This document shows, in pieces, positions 27,086 through 35,328 of a DNA stretch of 64,000 bases (the stretch's first letter is position 1; each line of letters opens with the position of its first letter). The stretch spans positions 1,550,001 to 1,614,000 of the forward strand of contig CAVRRQ010000006.1 in the NCBI GenBank assembly GCA_963723595.1, given 5' to 3'. The position numbers and the translations under genes are program-made. The notes below the pieces were generated by a model. That model searched no databases. It was not told the origin of the DNA and was given only the letters and a program-made list of their open reading frames with translations. The stretch is from RYN-230 sp963723595. Its GTDB lineage: Bacteria > Actinomycetota > Actinomycetes > Streptosporangiales > Streptosporangiaceae.

Positions 27086-28032
27086 GATGCCCCCGTTCCC
27101 GCCCAGAGCGCCGCGGCCGGCGGCGGCTCGCGGCGCTGGTTCAGGATCGCGGCCGCGGTCCGGGACGGTGCCTCGGTGACCCATACGTCGGAGTTGCCGA
27201 ACAGGCCCCGCCCGGCCCGGCCGGGGAGGGCCTGGCCCAGCTCGTTCGCCGGGTCCGGCCGGTCCGGCGGGGGGAACCGGGCCGCGAGGTCCTGTGACGC
27301 CGCGGTGACGTCGTCGTCCAGCTCGATGCGGCGCAGCGCCAGGGCCATCGACTTCGCCACCGCCGGGTCCAGCGACGTGGGGAGGGCCAGATCCGGTGAC
27401 AGGTACATCGGGCGCCGCTCGGTCAGCCGGGACAGGCCCCAGGGACCCACGTTGCTGCGGGTCACCCGGTACACCACGTAGTCCACGAGGTGGCGCAGGT
27501 CGGTCAGGCTGGGCAGCTTGCGCTGGCCGAACGCGGCTGGGGTCTTCTCCAGCTGCACCCAGGTGCCCTGGGCCGTCCGGCCGTGCAGTTTCTCCCGGAC
27601 CACCTGGCCCCGCATCCCGATGTCGGGGTACCGGGCCTTGTCGATGTCCTTGTGGTGGCTGGACACCCGCAGGTGGCTGACGTCGGTGAACCGCCAGTCC
27701 TCGTAGAGTTGCGGGTCATCGACCAGGACGTGGCCGCCGCACAGCACGTCACGCAGCTGCGGGACCTGCAGTCCGTGCCGCTCCAGGTCGGCGATGATCG
27801 CTACTTCCTCGGGACTGAGCTGGGCGGCCGCGGCCAGCAGGCCCTTGCGGTACGAGCCGCCCCGGGCGGTGATCTCGATCATCAGGCGGACCCGGTCGCG
27901 GACCTCCTCGGTCCGCTGCGCGGTCAGCGGCTTCCGGCTCGCCTTGCCGCGCCGGCCCCCGCTGTGCTGGCCAGCACCGTGCTGGCCAGCACCGTGCCGC
28001 CCGGCCCCCCGCTTATGCTCCACGTTTCCCAA
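27082..28032 (-). CDS. Unrecognised protein, first gene of an overlapping pair
   Basis: A 316-residue protein with a basic, repetitive N terminus (GAGRHGAGQHGAGQHSGG, encoded by a 15-bp DNA repeat), then a helical segment EEVRDRVRLMIEITARGG, and a well-defined core with HLRVSSHHKDIDKARYPDIG, REKLHGRTAQGTWVQLEKTP, HLVDYVVYRVTRSNVGPWG and RPMYLSPDL. The core looks like a conserved enzyme or binding domain with several His and Arg residues, but I cannot name it. ATG 28032 is preceded by a short leader. The stop overlaps the start of the next gene by 4 bp. Confidence 0.75.
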   Translation of the reverse strand: MGNVEHKRGAGRHGAGQHGAGQHSGGRRGKASRKPLTAQRTEEVRDRVRLMIEITARGGSYRKGLLAAAAQLSPEEVAIIADLERHGLQVPQLRDVLCGGHVLVDDPQLYEDWRFTDVSHLRVSSHHKDIDKARYPDIGMRGQVVREKLHGRTAQGTWVQLEKTPAAFGQRKLPSLTDLRHLVDYVVYRVTRSNVGPWGLSRLTERRPMYLSPDLALPTSLDPAVAKSMALALRRIELDDDVTAASQDLAARFPPPDRPDPANELGQALPGRAGRGLFGNSDVWVTEAPSRTAAAILNQRREPPPAAALWAGTGAS

Positions 28033-28141
28033 TAGAACACCCGACGGTCAAGAATTTCCAGCTCAGAGGGCTTGCGCTGTCCTTTCGCAACGGCGCCGAT
28101 ACGGTTGAGAGATAAAAGCGACAATAACCGTATAATCGTGG

Positions 28142-28930
28142 CTAAAGACCGGGGAGGGCTCCGCCATCCACAGTGAACTGGCTGCCGGTGAGATACGCGG
28201 CGGCCGGTGAGGCCAGGAACGCGATCAGGTCCGCGACCTCGCCGGCCGTGCCTGCCCGGCCCAGCGGGATATTCATCGCCGCGACCGTGCGGTCCAGCAC
28301 CGACTCCGGGTCGGTGCCTGCCTGGCTGGCCATGGAGGCCATCCGGGTGCGAGAGCCTCGGTGCGGATCAGCCCCGGCAGGACGACGTTGACCGGATGCC
28401 GTGCAGGCCGACCTCGCTGGCCAGCCCTTTGCTGTAGGCGGTGAGCGCCGCCTTCGCCGCCGTGTACGGCAGCGACGCCGGCCTCGGCAGGCGGGCGGCG
28501 TTCGAGCCCACATGCACGATGGACCCGCCGCTGCCTGGACGATCATCGCGGGCACCAGGGCGCGATCCAGCCGCACCGCCGACAGGAGGTTCAGGTCCAG
28601 GTCATGCTGCCAGTCCTCGTCGCTGAACGTCAGCACGCCCTCGGGCCGGTGCGTCTGGCCGCCCGCGTTCGACACGACGACGTCCACCCGCCAGCAGGTC
28701 GAGCGCCTGCCGGGCCAGCGCGGCCACGCCCTCGGCGCTGGCGACGTCCGCCGCCACGAAGCGGCACGGGCCCGTCTGCGGCGCGGCGGGTGCGGTCCGT
28801 GCGGCGATGACCACCTGGGCGCCGCGCTGGCCAGCCGCCGCGCGGTGGCGGCGCCGATGCCACGGGTGCCGCCGGTCACGACCACCCGGGCCCCGTTCAG
28901 CCCGTTCGCGGGCGCCGTCTCGTCACTCAT
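28142..28930 (-). pseudogene. Short-chain dehydrogenase/reductase, multiply frameshifted
   Basis: Classical SDR: VVVTGGTRGIGAATARRLA (NAD(P)-binding TGxxxGxG) after ATG 28930, the NAG-type motif VVVSNAGGQTH, then the active-site SLPYTAAKAALTAYSKGL (Tyr and Lys of YxxxK) and a normal C terminus DLIAFLASPAAAYLTGSQFTVDGG. These pieces lie in different frames: changes are needed near 28860, 28690, 28540 and 28350. The protein family is clear, but the gene as written cannot be translated. Confidence 0.75.
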
Positions 28931-28995
28931 GGTCCCGGAGCCTAGCGAATCATCGATGATTGTCAATCATCGATGAACGCCGGTAGGTTCGGGAC

Positions 28996-29303
28996 ATGCG
29001 ATCGCTGGACCACTGCGCGGCGGAGGAGATCAATCTCGCTGGCGTCCTGTACGCGCTGGCCGATCCGATCCGGCTGCGGATCGCCCGCGTGCTCTCCGAC
29101 GGGAGCGAGCACGTCCAGGCCGACTTTCCCGCGGATGTCTCCCAGTTGACACTCAGCCACCACATGAAGCGTTTGCGGCAGGCCGGGGTGGCCTGGTCGC
29201 GCCCCGAGGGGACGCGATGCTACGTTTCGCTGCGTCCCGAGCTGGAGCAGCGCTTCCCGGGGCTGCGGCCACGATCCTGGCCGCCGGGGCCGTCCGGACT
29301 TGA
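28996..29303 (+). CDS. ArsR-family regulator with a C-terminal frameshift
   Basis: A winged-helix repressor: GVLYALADPIRLRIARVLSDG, DVSQLTLSHHMKRLRQAG and the wing SRPEGTRCYVSLRPELEQRFPGL. In the frame as written it runs without stop into the downstream PadR gene. A one-base change after RFPGL gives GAAATILAAGAVRT and a stop at 29301-29303, the usual ArsR end, so I limit the gene to this point. It diverges from the broken SDR gene by 65 bp and would be its natural regulator; the spacer contains TCATCGATGATTGTCAATCATCGATGA-like symmetry (TCATCGATGA at 28951-28960 and ATCATCGATGA at 28966-28976). Confidence 0.7.
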
Positions 29304-29323
29304 TACCGCTAGTTCAACGGTAT
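29303..29323. promoter_or_regulatory. ATACCG-N9-CGGTAT, candidate PadR operator
   Basis: Perfect 6-bp arms (29303-29308 and 29318-29323) in an AT-rich patch before the PadR start. The right arm extends to CGGTATATA, which begins 17 bases before the ATG. The same CGGTATATA occurs 17 bases before the ATG of the second PadR gene at 38890. Confidence 0.65.
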
Positions 29324-29334
29324 ATAACGTTTAC

Positions 29335-29667
29335 ATGGCCGAACGGGCAATGCAGGAGGCGACCTTCCTGATCCTCACCGCGCTGGCGACCGGCAGCCAG
29401 CACGGGTACGGGATCATCACCGAGGTCAGCCAGATCTCGGGCGGCCGGGTCCGGCTGCGCGCGGGGACTCTCTACACCGCGCTGGACCGGCTCCGCATCG
29501 ACGAGATGATCGCGGTGGACCGGGAAGAAATCGTGGACAACCGGCTGCGCCGCTACTACCGGCTCACGCCCAAGGGCTCGCAGAAGCTGGCCGCCGAGGC
29601 CGCGCGGCTGCAGGCGAACGCGGCCGCGGCCCTGTCCCGGCTGGACCTGGCCGGGGGCACGACGTGA
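29335..29667 (+). CDS. PadR-family transcriptional regulator, copy 1
   Basis: A 110-residue PadR-type winged helix: ATFLILTALATGSQHGYGIITEVSQISGG (helices 1-3), VRLRAGTLYTALDRL (recognition helix region), the wing VDNRLRRYYRLTPKGSQKL, and a C-terminal dimerisation helix. ATG 29335 is chosen because the paralogue at 38890-39222 has exactly the same length and because a private operator precedes it. The last four bases overlap the next start (GTGA), so it is coupled to the membrane-protein gene. Confidence 0.88.
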   Translation: MAERAMQEATFLILTALATGSQHGYGIITEVSQISGGRVRLRAGTLYTALDRLRIDEMIAVDREEIVDNRLRRYYRLTPKGSQKLAAEAARLQANAAAALSRLDLAGGTT

Positions 29668-30680
29668 CCGGGGCTTCCGGACTGGAGCAGGGGTACCGGC
29701 GGCTGCTGGCCGGGTATCCCGGCGCGTTCCGCCGCGATCATGCGGACGAGATCCTCGGCGTGCTGATGGCGAGCGCGGGGGAGGGCCAGCGGCGGCCCCG
29801 GCTGGCGGAAGCCGCCGACCTGCTGTGGAGCGGGCTGACCATGCGCCTGCGGGGGCCGGCGCTCACCGGCGAGAGCCGCCCCTGGAGTGACGCGCTGGCG
29901 CTGTTCAGCCTGGTGGCGCCGCTGTTCCTGCTGCTGGCTGACGTCCTGGTCGTGGCGTTGCCGTACCGGTTGCAGCCAATCTCCCGGTTCCGGTTCATCA
30001 TCCGGGCGTTCGGCGGCAATTCTGAGCTCGGCGGCCTTGGCTTGCTGCACCGGCCCATCTTCGACGTCACGGTCGGCCTGGGCGTGGTGGTCGCGATTCT
30101 CGTGCTGCTGGGGCTGCGCTGGATGGCGCTGGCCGTGATGGCCGCCTCGGTCGTGTACTGGGCCGCCGCGCGGCAGATGATTCCCTGGGTGCCCTACCCG
30201 CTGCAGTTGCTGACGACGGGAGGCTACCTCGTGGAGGCGGCGGCGCTGATCGCCTCGCCCGGGCCGCGGCGCGGACGCCAGCTCGTGAACTGGCGTTACT
30301 GGGTGGTCCTGCTCGCCGGAGCGGCCGCGGTCCAGCTGTCCACCTTCTTGTACGACGCGACGAGCCAGCCTGTCTTCCTGGAGGGGGCCCCGTCGTCACG
30401 GTCGACGCTGTACCTGGCCGGCAGCGTCGTGCTCGCCGTGGCCGCCGTGAGCCTGGTGCTGGCCTGGAAGCTCAGCCGGTATTTCCTGCTGCTTCTCGCG
30501 GTGATGTGCTATCCCTACGCGATGCAGCTGGCCTTCACCCCGTCCAGCAGCGGCAGTGATCTCCTGGGCAGTCCCACCCCCGTGCACCTCGCCGTGCTCT
30601 TCCTCCCGCCCGTGCTGTTCGCCTGCGGGACGGTGCTCGCGGCCGTCACTCCCCGCCGGTCCCGGCTTCTGCCGTCCTGA
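29664..30680 (+). CDS. Multi-pass membrane protein coupled to PadR
   Basis: A 338-residue protein beginning at GTG 29664 inside the PadR stop. The first 75 residues are soluble (GYRRLLAGYPGAFRRDHADEILGVLMA), a motif common in actinobacterial proteins encoded beside PadR regulators. About eight membrane helices follow, beginning LFSLVAPLFLLLADVLVVAL. No catalytic motif is visible. The PadR coupling suggests an envelope-stress or signal role. Confidence 0.8.
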   Translation: MTGASGLEQGYRRLLAGYPGAFRRDHADEILGVLMASAGEGQRRPRLAEAADLLWSGLTMRLRGPALTGESRPWSDALALFSLVAPLFLLLADVLVVALPYRLQPISRFRFIIRAFGGNSELGGLGLLHRPIFDVTVGLGVVVAILVLLGLRWMALAVMAASVVYWAAARQMIPWVPYPLQLLTTGGYLVEAAALIASPGPRRGRQLVNWRYWVVLLAGAAAVQLSTFLYDATSQPVFLEGAPSSRSTLYLAGSVVLAVAAVSLVLAWKLSRYFLLLLAVMCYPYAMQLAFTPSSSGSDLLGSPTPVHLAVLFLPPVLFACGTVLAAVTPRRSRLLPS

Positions 30681-30764
30681 CATCCGTGTCCCCGATACGG
30701 TTCGTGTCCCGAGCGGGGCTGGCGCGCAGGCTTGCTGGTAGTGTAGGACGCCTCCCGGCCATGA

Positions 30765-31245
30765 TCAGATACGAGGGCTGCGGCGCTCGACGACGACCAC
30801 GTCGCGCCAGTGGCCATGATGCTGGCCGATGCGCTCGCGGGTCCCCACGGTGCGGAATCCGGCCGCCCGGTGCAGCGCGGCGCTGGCCGTGTTCTCCGGG
30901 AAGATTGCGCTCTCGATGGTCCAGATCCCGGACGCCTCGGTCGAGCTGATCAGGGTGGCCAGCAGCTGGCGGGCGACGCCCTGCCCGCGGGCGCCCGGGT
31001 GCACGTAGACCGAGTGCTCGACCACGCCGGCGTACACGCAGCGGCTGGACACGGCCGAGACCGCGACCCAGCCGAGAACGTCGGCACCGGCCAGGGCGAC
31101 GTAGCGGTGGCCGGGCAGCTTGGCCGCGGAGATCTCCTCCCACGCCGCGACGCAGGTCTCGCACGTGCCGTTGCGCCCGCCGGTACCGGCCTGGAGTCGC
31201 CAGGCCGGCGGCGGCGTGCCTCTTGGTCATCGGCTGGGTGTGCAT
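30765..31245 (-). pseudogene. Phosphinothricin-type GNAT acetyltransferase, N-terminally damaged
   Basis: The C-terminal two thirds are an intact GNAT domain: GWVAVSAVSSRCVYAGVVEHSVYVHPGARGQGVARQLL contains the acetyl-CoA loop (R/Q-x-x-G-x-A), followed by GIWTIESAIFPENTASAALHRAAGFRTVGTRERIG. This is the pattern of phosphinothricin/L-amino-acid N-acetyltransferases. Upstream, the frame changes near 31195, and about 25 residues of the normal start (with the first beta strand) are missing. The gene lies directly behind, and overlaps the end of, an ArsR regulator, a common arrangement (arsR-arsN). Confidence 0.65.
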
Positions 31246-31550
31246 GCCGTGCCCATGACGAGGTCGGCGGCGGTGGGGAAGCACTTCACGCACTCCTCGT
31301 TGATCCGGTAGAGGCGTGAGGTGCCGCGGTCCTCGGCCAGCACGAAACCAACCGCGGCCAGCTGCCGGAGGTGCTCAGACACCGTGGACTGGCCGACCGG
31401 CACGGCCGCGACGATCTCCTTGACGGTCATCGGGCTGCCGCTGCGGGCCAGCAGCGACACCACCTGCACCCGGGTGCCGTCAGCCAGTGCCTTGAACCAC
31501 GCCGCATAGGTGTCAGCGGTCTCGCGGTCGAGTGGCTCCACATTATTCAT
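31227..31550 (-). CDS. ArsR-family regulator (ars cluster, copy 1)
   Basis: A 107-residue winged-helix repressor: YAAWFKALADGTRVQVVSLLARSG, VGQSTVSEHLRQLAAVGFV (recognition helix) and the wing EDRGTSRLYRI. Cys residues lie in EECVKCF and GTACTP near the C terminus, which could form a metalloid site unlike the classic helix-3 CVCDL. It precedes a damaged acetyltransferase resembling ArsN-type genes and lies 424 bp from the divergent-facing arsenic operon. Confidence 0.85.
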   Translation of the reverse strand: MNNVEPLDRETADTYAAWFKALADGTRVQVVSLLARSGSPMTVKEIVAAVPVGQSTVSEHLRQLAAVGFVLAEDRGTSRLYRINEECVKCFPTAADLVMGTACTPSR

Positions 31551-31614
31551 CGTTAATCGACGATAGGCGATCAGTGGTCATACGGCAACCCCTGACCCGA
31601 CTCCGTCTGCCGCG

Positions 31615-31974
31615 CTACTGCGGCGGGCACCCGATCAGGGTGCCCAGGCTGGCCAGGGCCTGCGGGCGGACCCGGTAGTAGACCCATACGCCGCGCTTGT
31701 CCCGGTCGACCAGTCCGGCTTCGTGCAGCACCTTCATGTGGTGGCTGATCGTCGGCTGGGACAGGTCGAACGCCGCGTTCAGGTCGCAGATGCAGGCCTC
31801 GCCGCCCTCGTGGGAGGCGATCAGGGACAGCAGGCGCAGGCGCACCGGGTCGGCCAGGGCCTTGAGCAGTGGCGCGACCTGCTCCGCCTGCTCGATCGAC
31901 AGTGGCTGGGCGGTGAGCGGCGAGCAGCAGGCCGCGGTCTCCGCCGGGCTGATGACCGTCAGGGAATTAGACAC
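31615..31974 (-). CDS. arsR: ArsR arsenite-responsive repressor (ars cluster, copy 2)
   Basis: A winged-helix repressor with APLLKALADPVRLRLLSLIAS, EACICDLNAAFDLSQPTISHHMKVLHEAGLV, where ACICDL is the CxC metalloid sensor at the start of the DNA-binding helix, and the wing DKRGVWVYYRV. An additional CC pair is near the N terminus (TAACCSP). GTG 31974 gives SNSLTVISP; a longer version would run into the operator. It diverges from arsI across an 88-bp spacer holding a dyad, so it should repress both directions until As(III) binds. Confidence 0.9.
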   Translation of the reverse strand: MSNSLTVISPAETAACCSPLTAQPLSIEQAEQVAPLLKALADPVRLRLLSLIASHEGGEACICDLNAAFDLSQPTISHHMKVLHEAGLVDRDKRGVWVYYRVRPQALASLGTLIGCPPQ

Positions 31975-32025
31975 ACATCTATATTGACAGCCGCCGATGT
32001 CCCGTGGCAAGCTCGCGGTAGCTCA

Positions 32026-32047
32026 GACATAGATAAACATCAATGTC
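32026..32047. promoter_or_regulatory. Imperfect dyad GACATAGATA-AA-CATCAATGTC, candidate ArsR operator
   Basis: Two 10-bp half-sites match at 8 positions around an AA centre, 15 bp before the arsI start and between the divergent arsR and arsI genes. Location and symmetry fit an ArsR/SmtB operator. Confidence 0.65.
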
Positions 32048-32062
32048 TTCTAGGAGGTTCCC

Positions 32063-32518
32063 GTGTCCCGTGTGCAGCTCGCGCTGAACGTGAACGACAT
32101 CGACGAGGCCGTCGCGTTCTACGCCACGCTGTTCGGCACCGAGCCCGCCAAGCGCAGGCCCGGGTACGCCAACTTCGCCATCGCCGAGCCTCCGCTGAAG
32201 CTGGTCCTGCTGGAGAATCCGGGCCAGGGCGGCAGCCTCAACCACCTCGGCGTCGAGGTCGCCGACACGACGGCAGTCGACGCCGAGCACGGCCGGCTCA
32301 CTGAGGCCGGGCTCGCGCCTGTGGACGAGCGCGACACCACCTGCTGTTACGCCCGGCAGGACAAGTTCTGGGTCCAGGGGGCACCCAGCGGCGAGCGGTG
32401 GGAGATCTACACCGTGCTGGCCGATAGCCCGACCTTCCACGGCGACGAGGACAGCTCAGCCTGCTGTGGCGGCAGCAGCGACCAGTCTGCCGGCCCGGCT
32501 ACCGCTTCCTGCTGCTGA
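32063..32518 (+). CDS. arsI: ArsI/CadI-type VOC metalloenzyme
   Basis: A 151-residue vicinal-oxygen-chelate protein of the ArsI/CadI family. ArsI lyases cleave the carbon-arsenic bond of trivalent organoarsenicals with Fe(II) and oxygen. It opens RVQLALNVNDIDEAVAFYATLFG, has the metal ligands in LNHLGVEV and WEIYTV, and the paired Cys in TTCCYARQDKFWV that bind trivalent arsenicals. The Cys-rich tail (SACCGG, ASCC) is typical. GTG 32063 has TAGGAGG upstream. First gene of the arsI-aquaporin-arsC operon. CadI-type cadmium induction is an alternative label. Confidence 0.88.
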   Translation: MSRVQLALNVNDIDEAVAFYATLFGTEPAKRRPGYANFAIAEPPLKLVLLENPGQGGSLNHLGVEVADTTAVDAEHGRLTEAGLAPVDERDTTCCYARQDKFWVQGAPSGERWEIYTVLADSPTFHGDEDSSACCGGSSDQSAGPATASCC

Positions 32519-32544
32519 GGCTCGCGGCAACCGGATTAACGGCC

Positions 32545-33288
32545 ATGCATAACACGGCGCTGTGGCGGCGGCTGCTCGCCGAGTTCCTCGGCAGCGGGTT
32601 CCTGGCGGCGGTGGTGATCGGCTCCGGGATCGCCGCCCAGCGCCTGTCACCCGGGCAGACCGGGCTCGAGTTGCTGGAGAACGCCGCCGCCACCGCCGCC
32701 GGCCTGTTCGCCATCATCCTGATGTTCGGGCCCGTGTCCGGCGGTCACTTCAACCCGCTGGTGTCCTTCGCCGACGCCGCATTCGGCGGGCTGCGGTGGC
32801 GGGACGCGGCCGCTTATCTCCCGGCCCAGGTGGCCGGCTGCGCCGGTGGCGCCGTCATCGCGAACCTGATGTTCGCCCGCGCGGCCGTGAGCGTGTCGGC
32901 CAAGGACCGCAGCTCGCCCGGGCACTTCCTGTCCGAGATCGTCGCGACCCTCGGCCTGATCCTGGTGATCTTCGCGCTGGCCCGGTCCGGGCGCGGCCAT
33001 GCCGCCCCGGCGGCGGTGGGCGCGTACATCGGTGCGGCGTACTTCTTCACGTCCTCGACCAGCTTCGCCAACCCGGCCATCACCATCGGGCGGATGTTCT
33101 CGGCCACGTTCGCCGGGATCGCCCCGGCCTCCGTCCCGGGCTTCATCGCGGCCCAGATCATCGGGGCCGGGCTGGCCGTCGCGCTCCTCCTCGTCCTCTA
33201 CCCCGCGATCACCGCGGCTGAGGCGGCGGAGGCTGTCCTTCCCTGCCAGTTTCCCGCAGCTGGCGTGCCCCGTGAAAGGCGGATGTGA
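32545..33288 (+). CDS. Aquaglyceroporin-like channel in ars operon
   Basis: Six-helix MIP family channel of 247 residues. The first half-helix motif reads GGHFNPLVSFADA (NPL instead of NPA) and the second is TSFANPAITIGRMFS (NPA with the pore Arg). In arsenic operons such channels (AqpS type) let arsenite leave down its gradient after arsenate reduction. It overlaps arsC by one base (TGATG), so the two are coupled. No ArsB or Acr3 pump is present, which supports the channel as the exit route. Confidence 0.88.
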   Translation: MHNTALWRRLLAEFLGSGFLAAVVIGSGIAAQRLSPGQTGLELLENAAATAAGLFAIILMFGPVSGGHFNPLVSFADAAFGGLRWRDAAAYLPAQVAGCAGGAVIANLMFARAAVSVSAKDRSSPGHFLSEIVATLGLILVIFALARSGRGHAAPAAVGAYIGAAYFFTSSTSFANPAITIGRMFSATFAGIAPASVPGFIAAQIIGAGLAVALLLVLYPAITAAEAAEAVLPCQFPAAGVPRERRM

Positions 33289-33689
33289 TGGTCCCCAGTG
33301 TGCTGTTCGTGTGCGTGCACAACGCTGGCCGCTCCCAGATGGCTGCCGCCCTGCTCGACCACGAAGCCCAGGGGAGAGTCCGGGTGACCTCCGCCGGATC
33401 CCAGCCCGCGGCGGAGCTGAACCCCGCCGTGGTGGCGGCCATGGCGGAAATCGGGCTCGACCTCTCCCGTGAGTTTCCCCAGCCCCTGACCGGCGACCAG
33501 GTCCGGGCCGCCGACGTGGTGATCACGATGGGCTGCGGGGATGCGTGCCCGTTCTACCCGGGCACGCGCTACCTGGACTGGGACCTGCCCGACCCGGCCG
33601 GCCTGGAGGTGGACGCGGTCCGCCCCATCCGGGACGACATCCACCAGCGGGTACGCCACCTGCTCGGCGAGCTGGGCGCGGCCCCCTGA
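33288..33689 (+). CDS. arsC: Arsenate reductase, LMW-PTP type
   Basis: A 133-residue arsenate reductase. The P-loop VCVHNAGRSQMAAALL holds the nucleophilic Cys and Arg (CX5R). The second redox region is TMGCGDACPFYPG, with the Cys pair used in the intramolecular disulfide cascade, and WDLPDP supplies the general-acid Asp. In actinomycetes the partner reductant is thioredoxin or mycothiol/mycoredoxin. ATG 33288 overlaps the aquaporin stop. Confidence 0.93.
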   Translation: MVPSVLFVCVHNAGRSQMAAALLDHEAQGRVRVTSAGSQPAAELNPAVVAAMAEIGLDLSREFPQPLTGDQVRAADVVITMGCGDACPFYPGTRYLDWDLPDPAGLEVDAVRPIRDDIHQRVRHLLGELGAAP

Positions 33690-33772
33690 CCAGGTTGCGG
33701 ATGGTTCGCAGTCGCGTGGGGGTGGCTGTTGTGGAGATGCTGCAACCGGATGTTCCGGGCATCCTGGATCCC

Positions 33773-34771
33773 ATGACGCACACCCACCGGCACGGCGCGC
33801 TGGGATGGCTCCGGCCCCTCGTCCGGCCGCACTCACATGAGGCCGCCGACCAGGTGGACGCGGCCATGGAGGCCAGCGCGGAGGGCATGCGGGCGCTGTG
33901 GATCTCGCTCGCGGTCCTGGCGGTCACGGCGTTGGTCCAGGCGGCCGTCGTGGCGGTCTCCGGATCCGTGGCGCTGCTGGGGGACACCCTGCACAACGCG
34001 GCGGACGCGCTGACCGCGGTGCCGCTGGGCATCGCGTTCCTGGCCGCGAGGCGGCGGCCGAACCGCCGTTACACCTACGGATACGGCCGCGCCGAGGACC
34101 TGGCCGGGGTGGTCATCGTCCTGGTCATCGCCGCGTCCTCCGCCCTGGCGGCCTACGAGGCGCTCACCCGGCTGGCCCACCCCCGGCCGGTGTCGAACCT
34201 GCTCGCGGTGGCGGTCGCGGCGCTGGCCGGGTTCACCGGCAACGAACTGGTCGCCCGGTACCGGATCCGGGTAGGCCGGCAGGATCGGCTCGGCGGCACT
34301 GGTCGCCGACGGGCTGCACGCCCGCACGGATGGCTTCACGTCGCTGGCGGTCCTGCTGGGGGCGGGCGGTGTGGCGATCGGCTGGGACTGGGCCGACCCG
34401 GTGGTCGGCCTGGTGATCACGGTGGCGATCCTGGCCGTGCTGCGCGGGGCGGCCCGCGAGATTTACCGGCGCCTGATGGACGCGGTTGACCCGGCCCTGG
34501 TCGACCAGGCCGAGCAGACCCTGCGCGCGACCCCGGGAGTCCTGGATGTAGGGCCAGGTCCGGCTGCGGTGGATCGGCCATCAGCTGCGCGCCGAATGCG
34601 AGGTCATCGTGGACGCCGAGGGCCAGCGCGGTCGAGGCGCATCAGGTCGCGGTCGGCGCCGAGCACAATCTGCTGCATGCCCTGCCCCGGCTGACCGCCG
34701 CGCTGGTGCACGCCGATCCCCAGCCCCAGGCGGGCACGGACCACCATGCCATGCTGGCCTCGCACCGCTAG
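33773..34771 (+). pseudogene. Cation diffusion facilitator (CDF/CzcD), frameshifted
   Basis: CDF metal/proton antiporter. The first helices include SGSVALLGDTLHNAADALTAVPLG with the HxxxD-type metal site, then YTYGYGRAEDLAGV. The second metal site LVADGLHARTDGFTSLAVLLG is in another frame after a change near 34285, and the C-terminal cytoplasmic ferredoxin-like domain (VRLRWIGHQLRAECEVIVD, AEHNLLHALP) needs two more changes near 34550 and 34630. Its His-rich N terminus (THTHRHG, PHSHEAAD) fits zinc or cadmium. GTG 33731 is an alternative start. Confidence 0.8.
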
Positions 34772-34794
34772 CGGAGGATGCGAGGATCTAGCGG

Positions 34795-35322
34795 GTGAAG
34801 AGGTACCTGCTCATGCGCCTGCCCGCTGCCCTGGCCTCGGCCGTCTGCCTGGCGGCGGGCGGCCTGGCCGCGGGCTGCTCGCCGGCGCCCGGCCACGATC
34901 CGGCCCACGCCCATGCCGTAACGTCCGCGGCGCCACTGCCCCCGGACCCGCGGACCCCGGCTGCGCTGCTCAAGATCGCCACCGTCTTCAACAACGAGTA
35001 CGACCGCGGCGGCTACGGCCCGGTCTACGACCGCTGGGACACGCGCAGCCGGGCGGTCATCACCAGGGCCCAGTACATCAAGCGGCACCGGGACTGCCCC
35101 AGTGCCCCGCAGGCCACGGCGCTGGTCGAGAGCGCTGCTCCGGGCCCGCACGGGGCGTGGCTCGTGGATTACGAGATCGGTGGCCAGCGGCTGACCGACT
35201 ACTGGTTCTACGTGGACCACCGATGGGTCTTCGACCTCGTGCTCAGCAACCCCGGCTCGGTCAGGCTCTACCGGATGACCCCGCAGCAGTACGCGGCCGC
35301 CACCGGCTGCGCCCACGGGTAG
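34795..35322 (+). CDS. Secreted lipoprotein of unknown function
   Basis: A 175-residue protein with signal peptide MKRYLLMRLPAALASAVCL and lipobox LAAGC (lipidated Cys near residue 28). The mature domain contains FNNEYDRGGYGPVYDRWD, a conserved Cys in HRDCPSAP and another in TGCAHG that could pair, and DYWFYVDHRWVFDLV. GTG 34795 is the start. No known domain is recognised. Confidence 0.75.
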   Translation: MKRYLLMRLPAALASAVCLAAGGLAAGCSPAPGHDPAHAHAVTSAAPLPPDPRTPAALLKIATVFNNEYDRGGYGPVYDRWDTRSRAVITRAQYIKRHRDCPSAPQATALVESAAPGPHGAWLVDYEIGGQRLTDYWFYVDHRWVFDLVLSNPGSVRLYRMTPQQYAAATGCAHG

Positions 35323-35328
35323 CGCGGC

